DNA from: DATAMF01 sp964472565
GTDB taxonomy: Bacteria; Chloroflexota; Anaerolineae; Aggregatilineales; Aggregatilineaceae
NCBI GenBank assembly: GCA_964472565.1
Contig: CAYYNB010000070.1
Coordinates: 1-28,619, forward strand
Direction: 5' to 3'
Length of the DNA: 28,619 bases
Shown: positions 7,015 to 14,847 of the stretch, one piece after another
Numbering within the stretch: position 1 is the stretch's first letter
How the letters are laid out: each line of letters opens with the position of its first letter
Translations under genes and position numbers: made by a program
The notes under the pieces: model-generated
What the model was told of the DNA's origin: nothing
What the model saw: only the letters and a program-made list of their open reading frames with translations
The model's database searches: none

Positions 7015-7569
7015 TTAGGGTAGGTTCGCCTCAATCTGCTCGACCAATTCATCAACCGGGACATACATCAAGCCCCCGTTTTGCGGCGCGCCATAGTCCC
7101 GCACCCACTTGATCGTGTCATCCGCACCCACCAGTATAAATGTATGGCCGGGTTCGCCGCTAGCCACCGCCCATTGTAGCACGTCGTAGGCTTCTGAGAC
7201 GGCATGATCGGCGTCCACCAGCATCGGCACTGTAATACCGTATTCTTCTTTCACGCCTTGTTGTTGTTCAGCCGGATCAAACGATATACTCAGAATCGCC
7301 ACGCCCAGCGCCGGATCATTTTGCAGGTCCACGACCTGCTGTAAACACGGCGGTCAGCCCTCTGCCATGTGAAAAAACAGCAGGACGGGTTCCTCGTAAT
7401 CGCTCAGTGTGACCGTCTCACCGTCCGATGTCGGCAGCGTAAAATCCGGCGCAGTATCGCCCGGCGTTGGGTTTCCGTTTCGAGGGTTATCGTTTTTATC
7501 TTTATCTTTATCGCTGCTGCAAGCGCCTAACAGCAGCATCGCGATCAGGAACACAACATAACGATACAT
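7015..7569 (-). CDS. Lipid-anchored redoxin (TlpA/AhpC-TSA-like), candidate selenoprotein with UxxC motif
   Basis: Read through an in-frame TGA at 7356-7354, this is one 184-residue protein. Residues 1-17 form a lipoprotein signal peptide ending in the lipobox LLGAC (Cys17). A charged linker is followed by GDTAPDFTLPTSDGETVTL, the standard start of redoxin/AhpC-TSA domains, and VLLFFHMAEG. The next codon is TGA, then PPC. Cys-containing redoxins carry GCxxC here, so TGA replaces the nucleophilic Cys (residue 72), giving G-U-P-P-C. The frame continues uninterrupted with AILSISFDP and TFILVGADDTIKWV to a TAA. Perfect hairpin: see 7323-7339. The role would be extracytoplasmic thiol/selenol redox chemistry. 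The alternative is a pseudogene created by a Cys-to-stop mutation. Ribosome binding site AAGGAGG. TGA is a normal stop in other genes here. Confidence 0.75.
7323..7339 (-). promoter_or_regulatory. Candidate bacterial SECIS hairpin for UGA recoding
   Basis: On the minus strand, GCAGGTC (7339-7333) and GACCTGC (7329-7323) form a perfect 7-bp stem with loop GTG. The loop begins 21 nt after the TGA and its first base is G. These features match the known bacterial SECIS description: apical loop about 16-37 nt after UGA, with a G early in a small loop. The hairpin lies inside the coding frame (residues about 77-83). Confidence 0.65.
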
Positions 7570-7633
7570 CTTGTTTCCTCCTTCTGCCTTGTCGTAAGCT
7601 GAGTCTGCATCATTTGCCCGCTAGATGCCAACC

Positions 7634-10309
7634 CTACCCCGTCGTTTTCATCCCCGCCGCGATCCCGTTCACCGTCGCCATCACCGCCTGCAACGTCGCG
7701 TCATAATCCGCTGATGTTTCATTCATCTGGCGCAGTTCCTTCACCAGTGCCACCTGGATAAAGTTCAGCGGATCGATATACGGATTCCGTAGCTCAATCG
7801 AGCGCCGGATCACCGGCACATTGCCCAGAATCGCCGCTTGTCCGGTGATCGCCATCACCCAATGACACGCCCGCTGGTGTTCGTTCCGAATCCGGCTGAA
7901 AATCGATTCGCGCAGCCTTTCATCCGTCACCAGTCCGGCATACACCGCCGCGATCCCCATATCCGCCTTTGCCAGGTCAAGCTGCACGTTTTCGATCAGC
8001 GCGTAAAAAAACGGCCACTGCTGGTACATCGCCCGCAGCATCTCCAGGCCAGGGCAATCACCTTCCCCGCCGCAGTACGTCTCAAAGGCGGTGCCCACGC
8101 CGTACCAGCTTGGGATAATCGCCCGGCTCTGCATCCACGAGAACACCCAGGGAATCGCCCGAATCTGTGCGAAACCGCCCTGCCCGCGTTTGGCAGGCCG
8201 CGATCCAATCGGCATTTGGGTCAGTTCGTTGAGCGGTGTCGCCTGCTGCCAATAGTCCCCAAATCCCGGCGTTTCATACACAAACTCCCGGTAAGCGGCT
8301 CGCCCGGCTTCAGCCAGTTCCGTCATGGCCGCTTCCCACGCCGGTTTGACCCCATTCCCTACCGGCGTTCCGACTGCCACCAGCGCCGCATGCATCACCT
8401 GCTGCAAATGCCGCCGCGCAACATATTTGTTATTGTAGCGGTACGCGATCACTTCCCCTTGTTCCGTGATCTTGATCCGGCCCTGCATTGAAACCGGCGG
8501 CTGCGCCAGAATCGCCTGATTGGTCGATCCGCCGCCCCGCCCGATGCTCCCCCCTCGCCCGTGAAACAGTTCAATGCCGATTCCGTGCGCCTGGCACACT
8601 TCGCCCAGTTGTTTTTGCGCCGTATACAGTCCCCAGTTCGACGCCAGATACCCGCCATCTTTGCTGCTGTCCGAATACCCCAGCATGATCTGCTGCCGCA
8701 TCCCCCGCGCTTCCAGGTGTTTCCGGTAAGCAGGATGCTCAAACAGTGTGGTCATCACGTGCGGCGCGTGATACAGATCATCCACCGTCTCAAACAGCGG
8801 CACCAGGTCAATATCCGTGTCGATCCCCACCTCGCGCGCAAACAGCAGCAGCGTCAGCATATCGCTGGCTTCCTGGCTCATACTGGCAATAAAGGTATCC
8901 GTCACCGCCGCGCCATATTTCCGCTGCGCCCAACATACCATCCGCCACGTGTCGATCACCCCGTTAGTCCGCTCCGCAAACTGCGGTTCCACCGGGAACA
9001 GCGGGCGGCGGCTGTCGATCTCCCGGCTCAAAATCGCCTGTTTTTCGGCTTCCGGCAGTTCCAGGTAATGTTCCGCCACCCCATATACCCGGAACAATTC
9101 ATCCAGCGCCGCCGCATGGACCCGCGCATCTTCCCGCATATCCAGCGGCACGAGATACAGCCCGAACAGCCGCACCTTCTGGATCAGATGGCCGATAGCT
9201 CCCCCGGCCACCCGTGAGCCGCGATTTTCCGCCAGACTCCCCGCGATCAGTTCCAGATCATCCAGCAGTTCCCGCCCTGTGGGGTACAAATCTCCGCTCA
9301 GTTTTTCGTAGATCACATCCAGCATCTCGCGGTACAATTCCCCCGGATACTGAATCGTGCCCGGTGCTTGTTTCACCGCCTCTTGCATCGCCGCGCTGAC
9401 CGGAATCTCATCCGTCGATTCGGTGAGATGATCCCGCAAAAAGGCGATCTCCTTCAGATACACATCCCGTGCCGCGTCCCGCAGCATGCGCAGCGTCTTT
9501 TTAGTGACATCCGGCGTCACATGCGGGTGCCCATCCCGATCCCCGCCGATCCACGACGCATACCGCAGCACCGACGACAGCACCGGCCAGTCCGTTTCGG
9601 GATAATACAGCTTCAGGCAGTCCCGCAGTTCCTCATGGACGCCCACAATCGCATCCATCACGACGTTGGTCAGAAAATACACGCCGTAATCCACCTCGTC
9701 CAGCACCGTCGCCTGGACCGCGCGTGTGGGCCGCGTCTGCCACAATTCTTCGATCTCTTCCGCAATATCCGCTTCGACTTCCCGCTGTTCGAGCGGCATC
9801 AGGTTTTGCCGCGCCCGGCGGTCCATCACCTGCGCGATATGCCGCAACTTGACCAGCACTTCTTTGCGTTTGGCCTCCGTCGGATGCGCCGTCATCACCA
9901 GCCGTACGCTGATCCGGTTCAAAATGCCGCGCATATCATCCGCCGTAATCCCCGCCGCCGACAGCCCTTTCAGCGCGCTGTCCAGCGACTCATCCAGCCG
10001 TCCGTCGGCTTCCCGCTGCCGCAGCACCCGTACCCGCTGCGCATCCTCCGCGATATTGATCAACTGGAAATAATTGCTGAACGCTTTGATCAGCACCCGC
10101 TTCCCGTCCAGGTCCAGCCCATCAATGATCGTCTGGAGTTCGTCCGCCGCCTGAGCATCTCCCGCCCGCCGTGCTTTAGCCGCCGCCCGCACGCGCTCCA
10201 CCGTCTGATACGCGTCTTCCCCGTGCTGCTCGCGGATCACCGTGCCCAGCAGATTCCCCAACAGTTTAATATCCGCGCTGAGCGGTGTCGTTTCCGTAGT
10301 GCTGCGCAT
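7634..10309 (-). CDS. ppc: Phosphoenolpyruvate carboxylase
   Basis: An 891-residue enzyme, normal length for the bacterial family. It carboxylates PEP with bicarbonate to oxaloacetate, an anaplerotic entry to the TCA cycle. Diagnostic motifs are present in order: VMTAHPTEAKRKE with catalytic His142, GYSDSSKDGGYLAS with Lys550, the glycine loop FHGRGGSIGRGGG, and WVFSWMQSRAIIPSWYGVG. The C-terminal LRNPYIDPLN and terminal GMKTTG replace the usual RNTG end. The ATG follows GGGGGTGA. The redoxin gene starts 65 nt beyond its stop with no visible terminator between, so they may be cotranscribed. No unusual features in the reading frame. Confidence 0.97.
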   Translation of the reverse strand: MRSTTETTPLSADIKLLGNLLGTVIREQHGEDAYQTVERVRAAAKARRAGDAQAADELQTIIDGLDLDGKRVLIKAFSNYFQLINIAEDAQRVRVLRQREADGRLDESLDSALKGLSAAGITADDMRGILNRISVRLVMTAHPTEAKRKEVLVKLRHIAQVMDRRARQNLMPLEQREVEADIAEEIEELWQTRPTRAVQATVLDEVDYGVYFLTNVVMDAIVGVHEELRDCLKLYYPETDWPVLSSVLRYASWIGGDRDGHPHVTPDVTKKTLRMLRDAARDVYLKEIAFLRDHLTESTDEIPVSAAMQEAVKQAPGTIQYPGELYREMLDVIYEKLSGDLYPTGRELLDDLELIAGSLAENRGSRVAGGAIGHLIQKVRLFGLYLVPLDMREDARVHAAALDELFRVYGVAEHYLELPEAEKQAILSREIDSRRPLFPVEPQFAERTNGVIDTWRMVCWAQRKYGAAVTDTFIASMSQEASDMLTLLLFAREVGIDTDIDLVPLFETVDDLYHAPHVMTTLFEHPAYRKHLEARGMRQQIMLGYSDSSKDGGYLASNWGLYTAQKQLGEVCQAHGIGIELFHGRGGSIGRGGGSTNQAILAQPPVSMQGRIKITEQGEVIAYRYNNKYVARRHLQQVMHAALVAVGTPVGNGVKPAWEAAMTELAEAGRAAYREFVYETPGFGDYWQQATPLNELTQMPIGSRPAKRGQGGFAQIRAIPWVFSWMQSRAIIPSWYGVGTAFETYCGGEGDCPGLEMLRAMYQQWPFFYALIENVQLDLAKADMGIAAVYAGLVTDERLRESIFSRIRNEHQRACHWVMAITGQAAILGNVPVIRRSIELRNPYIDPLNFIQVALVKELRQMNETSADYDATLQAVMATVNGIAAGMKTTG

Positions 10310-10408
10310 AAATCACCCCCAAACAATACCTACCCCAATCTTAGCAGAATCGGGCAGCCAGTTTAAAATGGGGTCTTATCGAGTCTGTTCATAGGAGAGG
10401 TTGCAACG

Positions 10409-10480
10409 ATGCTGCTCGAACTCGCCGAGGGAATAAACTATCGTATGGACGCGGATGAAAAACAGGTGTATCAAACGTAG
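10409..10480 (+). CDS. Possible 23-residue small ORF or gene remnant
   Basis: ATG at 10409 follows AGGAGAGG with 8 nt spacing and opens 23 codons (MLLELAEGINYRMDADEK...) ending in a TAG formed by the left edge of the GTAGGGGC palindrome. It may be a tiny gene, or the start of a longer gene cut by insertion of that palindrome. No homology is recognised and no clear promoter was seen. Low confidence. The rest of 10310-10408 shows nothing else. Confidence 0.2.
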   Translation: MLLELAEGINYRMDADEKQVYQT

Positions 10481-10503
10481 GGGCAGGTTTGCAAACCTGC
10501 CCC
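10480..10503. repeat. Dispersed 24-bp perfect palindrome, copy 1
   Basis: A perfect palindrome with outer arms GGGGCAGG and core TTTGCAAA, preceded by CGTA. It is identical over all 24 bp to 28583-28606. Copies sit at gene ends; this one ends 6 bp before the stop of the HEAT-like gene. It belongs to a family with fixed GTAGGGGC...GCCCC edges and variable cores. Confidence 0.85.
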
Positions 10504-10509
10504 GGCAAT

Positions 10510-11424
10510 TCACCCCCGCAGCCGCTCCACCCACTCCGGCCACTTCTCCAGCCGCTTCTTCTTCAGATTCTCCCGAATCACCCACCCCACGTCGGGATCA
10601 TCCCACGCCGCCCATGCCTGCATCAGCGCGAATCCCGGCTCCGGCGCATGTGCCACGCACACGCTCACCGAATAACCCAATGCCTGCCGCAGCGTCCGCA
10701 CCGCGTCCGTTTTCCGCACACTCACAGGCAGCCGCCGCAGATACGCCAGCGCCTCATAATGCACATCCAGCGCATCGAGCGCCCGCGCTGCATCAACCAG
10801 CAGCGACGGTTCGGCCACTCCTGCTACCATCGCCCGCCACTCGTATGCGGTTGCATCCAGCCCGCGCCGCCGCAGCCGCAGTATCGTGCTGTTCCAGTCG
10901 AGCGCCAGCATCCGCTGCAAGCCCATCGCTGCCCCCTCCCGGATGCGCCACAGTTCGCTGGAAGCATGTTCCAGCAGCGTCGTCACCCCCGCCTCGATAT
11001 GATGAAACCGCGCCGCCCATTCCCCATACGCCACCATCCCGCACAACTGCGGCATTTGCAGCGGTGAATCGGCATCGCTCCCATACTGCGCGGGTGCATA
11101 ACGATTGATCAGCCGCCACAGCAGCCAATCCATCGCGACATAGCTCCGGTTCAGCGATACATCGGCAGCGCCACACAACCCGCCCACCTCGTCCGCAAAC
11201 CCACCGATCAATTCCAGGTCGGCGCGCGGCCCCGGCAGATTGCTGTGATCGATCAGATAATCTTCCAGCGCCGAAATATCCGGGTCCAGCAAATGCACCC
11301 GCAGGTTATTGAGGCTGAACCGCGCCAGGTTAAACTCGGCGGGCGACAGTAAGCCAGGGCTTTCCAGCGCCGCCATCAGCAAAGGATACAAAGCCTCGCG
11401 GTACGTTTCTCGTTTGCTCGTCAT
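10510..11424 (-). CDS. Helical repeat protein, HEAT-like, function unknown
   Basis: A 304-residue cytoplasmic protein made almost wholly of amphipathic helices, with no signal peptide or membrane segment. Segments such as ELWRIREGAAMGLQRMLALD and DPDVGWVIRENLKKKRLEKW have the D-x-x-V-R-x-x/A-x-x-L pattern of HEAT repeats (weather-vane helices that bind proteins or DNA). I therefore call it a HEAT-like scaffold; the exact family is not recognised. The ATG at 11424 has only a weak ribosome binding site (AGGTG, 13 nt away). It is divergent from the DUF4177-like gene with 46 bp between the two starts, so they may share a regulatory region. The C-terminus abuts the dispersed palindrome. Confidence 0.7.
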   Translation of the reverse strand: MTSKRETYREALYPLLMAALESPGLLSPAEFNLARFSLNNLRVHLLDPDISALEDYLIDHSNLPGPRADLELIGGFADEVGGLCGAADVSLNRSYVAMDWLLWRLINRYAPAQYGSDADSPLQMPQLCGMVAYGEWAARFHHIEAGVTTLLEHASSELWRIREGAAMGLQRMLALDWNSTILRLRRRGLDATAYEWRAMVAGVAEPSLLVDAARALDALDVHYEALAYLRRLPVSVRKTDAVRTLRQALGYSVSVCVAHAPEPGFALMQAWAAWDDPDVGWVIRENLKKKRLEKWPEWVERLRG

Positions 11425-11470
11425 ACGCTACAATTTCACCTGTCTGCCCCACCATTCAAAGGAGCTTGTT

Positions 11471-11722
11471 GTGCCTGTTGTGCCGCCGCGCCAATTATGG
11501 GAATATTGCGAATTGCGTCAGGAAATCGCCCAGGGTGTCATGCACCGTCAGTATATCCTGTTTTACCGGGTAGGTGAACCCAGCGAAGAAATCACCTTCA
11601 CCAACCGTGAAAATGCGATTGCCCAACTCGGCCTCGAAGGCTGGGAAATGGTCGGCACCTCCGGGTCTTTCACCCACGACAGCAGCGGATTTCGTATCTT
11701 CTTCAAACGCGTCATGATCTGA
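11471..11722 (+). CDS. Small DUF4177-like protein
   Basis: An 83-residue soluble protein starting at a GTG with AAAGGAG 6 nt upstream; the longer open frame reaching back to 11309 would run antisense through the neighbouring gene. The pattern LWEYCEL..., then LGLEGWEMVGTSG and a final FFKRVMI, resembles DUF4177 proteins, which have a Y-E-Y start, an LGxEGWELV centre and end in a hydrophobic strand plus KR. Their function is unknown. It is a single plus-strand gene between minus-strand genes. A 69-bp dispersed repeat begins 19 bp after its stop. Confidence 0.7.
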   Translation: MPVVPPRQLWEYCELRQEIAQGVMHRQYILFYRVGEPSEEITFTNRENAIAQLGLEGWEMVGTSGSFTHDSSGFRIFFKRVMI

Positions 11723-11740
11723 GGCCGATCCAAGAAAATA

Positions 11741-11809
11741 ATCATCCCATTCATCTGGTTTGACTCCCCTTCCCTGAGGGAAGGGGTAAAGAAAATCTTG
11801 GCGCAGCCT
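11741..11809. repeat. 69-bp dispersed intergenic repeat, copy A
   Basis: It matches 13531-13599 over 69 bp with 7 mismatches and no gaps. It starts with ATCATCCCATTC and ends with TCTTGGCGCA(G/A)CCT. The centre of this copy is a CTTCCCTGAGGGAAG palindrome. It fills half of the 147-bp gap 11723-11869. Confidence 0.85.
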
Positions 11810-11869
11810 GAATCAAAAGGGCAGCCCGCCCGGAGCCGCCCTCTACGCTACTGCCACAACCTGCTGCCG

Positions 11870-12880
11870 TTACCGCCGGCTGCGACTGTTGCGCTGGTTC
11901 GTTGTCCGCCGCCGCCGCCGTCCAAACAGCAGATATTCCAGAAACTTTTCCAAAAACGGCACCTGATTAATAAATCCAATCACCCCCAGCACCGACGCGA
12001 AAATGCTCGCCTGGGGAACCGTCAGCCCGCCAAACACATAACTCGCCTCGACCTGCACCGAATTCCCCCATATCGTCGCCGTGACAGGTGTGCCATTGGT
12101 GCCCGGTAGAGGCGTCCAGTTGATGTTAATGGTCAAAACCATAATCTGCTTGCCGCTGCTTTTCGCTTTGAGCGTCCAGCGCCATTCCGCTTCCCCGCCG
12201 CGTGAGAGCGGCTGTGCGGCGTTCGACAAATCCTCTATTTCGAAATCAGGAGCCGAAAGCTGCGCGCTGACCGTAGCCGTATGCGTATCATAATAATCCG
12301 TCAGGACAATCGGCGTCGCCAGCACCGCGTTATCGGCGATCTCCGCCACCGGTTGCAGCGATCCATCCGCCAGCGTTTTGAGCGTGATCCGCACCGCGCC
12401 CGATCCGCCCACACGGAACTTTTCCGGCCATTCCATTTCGACCACGCGCTGCTCATACTTGCCGGATACATTCACCCCGCCCTGCCCATCCGGTGAAGCG
12501 GATGTCTCCGACTGGATCGCCAGCGGGGCAACTTCAACTTCTGTCGATTCACCGATCACCACATTCGTTGTTGCGCCCGGCTGAAACCCCATTTCCGGTG
12601 CCGCCGCCATTTCGTGCTGATCCAGGCTGGCGACATCATTTATCGCGGCACTGCCGATCTGCGCTTCCCCGATAACGTTCGTGCTCGACAGTTCGCCATC
12701 CACCATCACCTCTAAATCGGGCGCAAAATCGGGGGATATGCCCTGCATTTCCGTCTGCGTCGTCAACACCCCGCCGCTGGTACGCTCCACCTTCGACTGC
12801 GGCCAGTAAGCTGAAACAGCCAGTGCTGCCGCCACAGCCAGAAACAATAGTCCTACCACACTCAGAACAAATCGCCGCAT
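11870..12880 (-). CDS. Membrane-anchored ectodomain protein, function unknown
   Basis: A 336-residue protein with an N-terminal signal anchor (residues 4-25), a long acidic extracytoplasmic region, a hydrophobic segment near the C-terminus (about 287-307, IFASVLGVIGF) and a very basic tail (GRRRRR...). The ectodomain about 145-285 contains EMEWPEKFRVGGSGAVRITL and EAEWRWTLKAKSSGKQ, which resemble the ectodomain of the TIR protein at 26988-28412 (APTRLKVDELSEIRVEI; INWWKWAIKPIGEN). Both lie between two membrane segments. No catalytic domain is visible. The basic tail should face the cytoplasm. The ribosome binding site AAAGGA overlaps the TAG of the upstream gene, so the pair is translationally coupled. 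Confidence 0.7.
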   Translation of the reverse strand: MRRFVLSVVGLLFLAVAAALAVSAYWPQSKVERTSGGVLTTQTEMQGISPDFAPDLEVMVDGELSSTNVIGEAQIGSAAINDVASLDQHEMAAAPEMGFQPGATTNVVIGESTEVEVAPLAIQSETSASPDGQGGVNVSGKYEQRVVEMEWPEKFRVGGSGAVRITLKTLADGSLQPVAEIADNAVLATPIVLTDYYDTHTATVSAQLSAPDFEIEDLSNAAQPLSRGGEAEWRWTLKAKSSGKQIMVLTININWTPLPGTNGTPVTATIWGNSVQVEASYVFGGLTVPQASIFASVLGVIGFINQVPFLEKFLEYLLFGRRRRRTTNQRNSRSRR

Positions 12881-12885
12881 GCTCT

Positions 12886-13449
12886 CTATCCTTTCAGTTG
12901 GCGCACCAGCACGTTCCAGAATTCCGCATACATCCCGCGATTCTGCATCCCCAGTTGGTCGAGCGGCGTGCCATCCAGCAGCGCCAGCGCATCATCCAGC
13001 CACTGCGTCAGCTCGCTGATCCCGCCTTCCGCCGCCGCCGTCCGAATCTGCCGCAGTTCATCGCTGATCGGCGCTTTTTGTTCGGGCATCTGCGTCATCA
13101 CCGCCACCAGCGCTTCGACCACCGATGTTAAAAGCTGATCCACGCTGATGCTTTCTTCCTTCTCCGCATCGTTCCCCGGCAGCGTCCCCGTCTGCAACCC
13201 CGTGATCAGCGCTTCCCACTCCTGATCATAGCTCGTTCCGGTTGGGAGCGTATCATCGGGGTGCCGCAGCAGAGATAGCACCGCCGCCAGAAAAATCGCC
13301 TCGTCCTCGTAAGAAGCCGTGCGTGCCCGCTTCATAATTTCGAACAGGTTCGAGTGCCATTCGTCCAGCAGTTCAGGCCGGGCTAGGATAATCACAACGG
13401 TGTTATTGATAACCTGATGAACCTGTTCAGATGTGAGCAAAGAAGCCAT
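12886..13449 (-). CDS. Helical cytoplasmic protein of unknown function
   Basis: A 187-residue, acidic, mostly helical protein with no signal peptide or membrane segment; the family is not recognised. Residues about 1-70 (LLTSEQVHQVINNTVVIIL..., then EDEAIFLAAVLSLLRHPDD) look like a compact helical bundle. About 95-187 includes further helices (SISVDQLLTSVVEALVAVM; WLDDALALLDGTPLDQLG). It is the first gene of a coupled pair with the ectodomain protein (5 nt between them), so the two probably act together at the membrane. The start ATG has no clear ribosome binding site. Confidence 0.7.
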   Translation of the reverse strand: MASLLTSEQVHQVINNTVVIILARPELLDEWHSNLFEIMKRARTASYEDEAIFLAAVLSLLRHPDDTLPTGTSYDQEWEALITGLQTGTLPGNDAEKEESISVDQLLTSVVEALVAVMTQMPEQKAPISDELRQIRTAAAEGGISELTQWLDDALALLDGTPLDQLGMQNRGMYAEFWNVLVRQLKG

Positions 13450-13530
13450 GTGTTACTCGATTCGGTCAGTATGAAGCCACGCCCCTAATCATACCCCGAT
13501 TACGCGAGAATTTGGAACATTAGGGCCGTT

Positions 13531-13599
13531 ATCATCCCATTCCTCCGGTTTGACTCCCCTTCCATCAGGGATTGGGTAAAGAAAATCTTGGCGCAACCT
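13531..13599. repeat. 69-bp dispersed intergenic repeat, copy B
   Basis: The second copy of the 11741-11809 element, about 90% identical. Its last two bases are part of the TAG stop of the PIG-L family gene (13598-13600), so the element forms the gene's end. The remaining part of the gap 13450-13530 shows nothing else. Confidence 0.85.
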
Positions 13600-14461
13600 A
13601 GCCCAATATTCCCTCAAACAGATCGCGCTCTTTTCGCCGCCCATTCGGAACCGGATACGCGCGCGTAAATTCCTGCTTCCGGTAAATCAGCCGCCGCACC
13701 CGATCCGACAGCCCTGTTCGAGAGCGTGGATTCTGCTGGCTGGCATGGCATTCCGATGCTTCATCCCATGTTTTTTGATACGGCGATACGTCCACCAGCG
13801 CATGGATCGGCATTTGACGGTGCAGCGCTTCCACCAGATCGAGGTCTTTGTTGCGTCCCAATTGGCGCGGATTCTGTCCCCGCAGCCGCATTTCCCAAAT
13901 CCACAGCCGCAGCGACAGGCGCGGAAACGACGAATAATACAGCTTGGCGGGTTGGTATGGTTCTAATCCCTGCTCTGGATACTTCGCCGGATCGCCCGCT
14001 TCATAAAACGCCCGCGTTGTCGTGCGGTGCATCACGATATGATCCGGGTGTCCATACCCGCCATAAGCGTCAAATGTGACCACCACCTGCGGCCTGATAC
14101 GCCGAATCTCGCGTACGATCTTTTCCGTCACCACATCATCATCCGCCTGAAACAGGCAGTTCGGATTCTGGTTATCCGGCGATCCCATCATCCCGCTGTC
14201 ATGATACCCAAACGGGATCACTTCCTTGATGCCCAGTTTATTCGCCGCGCACGCCAGTTCCGCCAGCCGCAGCTCCCCGATAGACCCATAATCGGCCAGC
14301 ATCCCATCATCAACCGTCCCAGCGTCGCCGTTGGTCGAGCAAATCAGATAAATGTCCACCCCTTTTTCAGCATACTTGGCAATCGCGCCGCCCATGCCAA
14401 ACGACTCGTCATCCGGGTGTGCGAACGAAATCAAAAGACGTTGTTGGTTACTTGGTGACAT
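13598..14461 (-). CDS. PIG-L family zinc-dependent N-deacetylase
   Basis: A 287-residue protein of the GlcNAc-PI de-N-acetylase (LmbE/PIG-L) family. The metal and catalytic motif AHPDDE covers residues 14-19 (H15, D17, D18), and the second motif GYGHPDHIVMH gives H138, D140, H141 and H145. The family removes acetyl groups from N-acetylglucosamine conjugates; relatives include MshB, Mca and BshB of mycothiol and bacillithiol metabolism. Which substrate is used cannot be decided here. No signal peptide, so cytoplasmic. Its start overlaps the end of cutA by 14 nt, implying coupled expression. The stop codon lies in a dispersed repeat. Confidence 0.9.
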   Translation of the reverse strand: MSPSNQQRLLISFAHPDDESFGMGGAIAKYAEKGVDIYLICSTNGDAGTVDDGMLADYGSIGELRLAELACAANKLGIKEVIPFGYHDSGMMGSPDNQNPNCLFQADDDVVTEKIVREIRRIRPQVVVTFDAYGGYGHPDHIVMHRTTTRAFYEAGDPAKYPEQGLEPYQPAKLYYSSFPRLSLRLWIWEMRLRGQNPRQLGRNKDLDLVEALHRQMPIHALVDVSPYQKTWDEASECHASQQNPRSRTGLSDRVRRLIYRKQEFTRAYPVPNGRRKERDLFEGILG

Positions 14462-14765
14462 TGCTTATCCACTCTAAATACGCTTGTGATCCGACGACAA
14501 CAGGCATCCCGATAACCTCCGGCACCTCGTACGAGTGCGCCGCTTTAACGGTGTTCATCAGGGCCTCGAATACATCCCGGCGCGTCTTGATGATCATCAG
14601 CACTTCGCGATCATCCTGCATCGCGCCCTCCCATACATACATCGACTGCACCGGGACAAGATTCACACACGCCGCCAGTTGACCTTCCAATACCGTCCTG
14701 GCAATCGTGCGCGCCTGCTCCTCCGATGCAGCCGTGACAAGCACGACACAATACTGTTCGTCCAT
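14448..14765 (-). CDS. cutA: CutA1-family divalent-cation-tolerance protein
   Basis: A 105-residue cytoplasmic protein of the CutA1 family, small trimeric ferredoxin-like proteins linked to copper tolerance in E. coli but of uncertain molecular role. Family motifs are LAACVNLVPVQSMYVWEG, DDREVLMIIKTR and HSYEVPEVIGMPVVVGSQAYLEW in two pieces. Length is typical. The ATG at 14765 is chosen over the open-frame start at 14801 because CAGGA lies 7 nt upstream and the family N-terminus (YCVVLVTAASEEQA) follows directly. It overlaps the deacetylase gene by 14 nt. Confidence 0.93.
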   Translation of the reverse strand: MDEQYCVVLVTAASEEQARTIARTVLEGQLAACVNLVPVQSMYVWEGAMQDDREVLMIIKTRRDVFEALMNTVKAAHSYEVPEVIGMPVVVGSQAYLEWISNVTK

Positions 14766-14847
14766 AATGTTTCCTGCCCGCTCCTGACTGAGGTTATACA
14801 CACGAGCAGGCTGAATCGCTAGTACCTCACGCAGCCTGATTCTATTT

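Noticed and set aside
7354..7356. Redoxin as two separate short genes or a pseudogene
   Set aside because: Both halves are in one frame, the second half lacks its own ribosome binding site, and the stop sits exactly on the redox Cys codon with a SECIS-like hairpin behind it. A pseudogene remains possible but is less likely.
9368..10366. Long plus-strand open frames (for example 332 codons here, and several under uvrA and the TPR gene)
   Set aside because: They are antisense shadows of GC-rich conserved genes, rich in Arg, His and Pro, with no ribosome binding sites.
14807..14838. CAGGCTG/CAGCCTG inverted repeat between the PT-linker gene and cutA
   Set aside because: Only 7 bp with an 18-nt loop and no T-tract; not convincing as a terminator.
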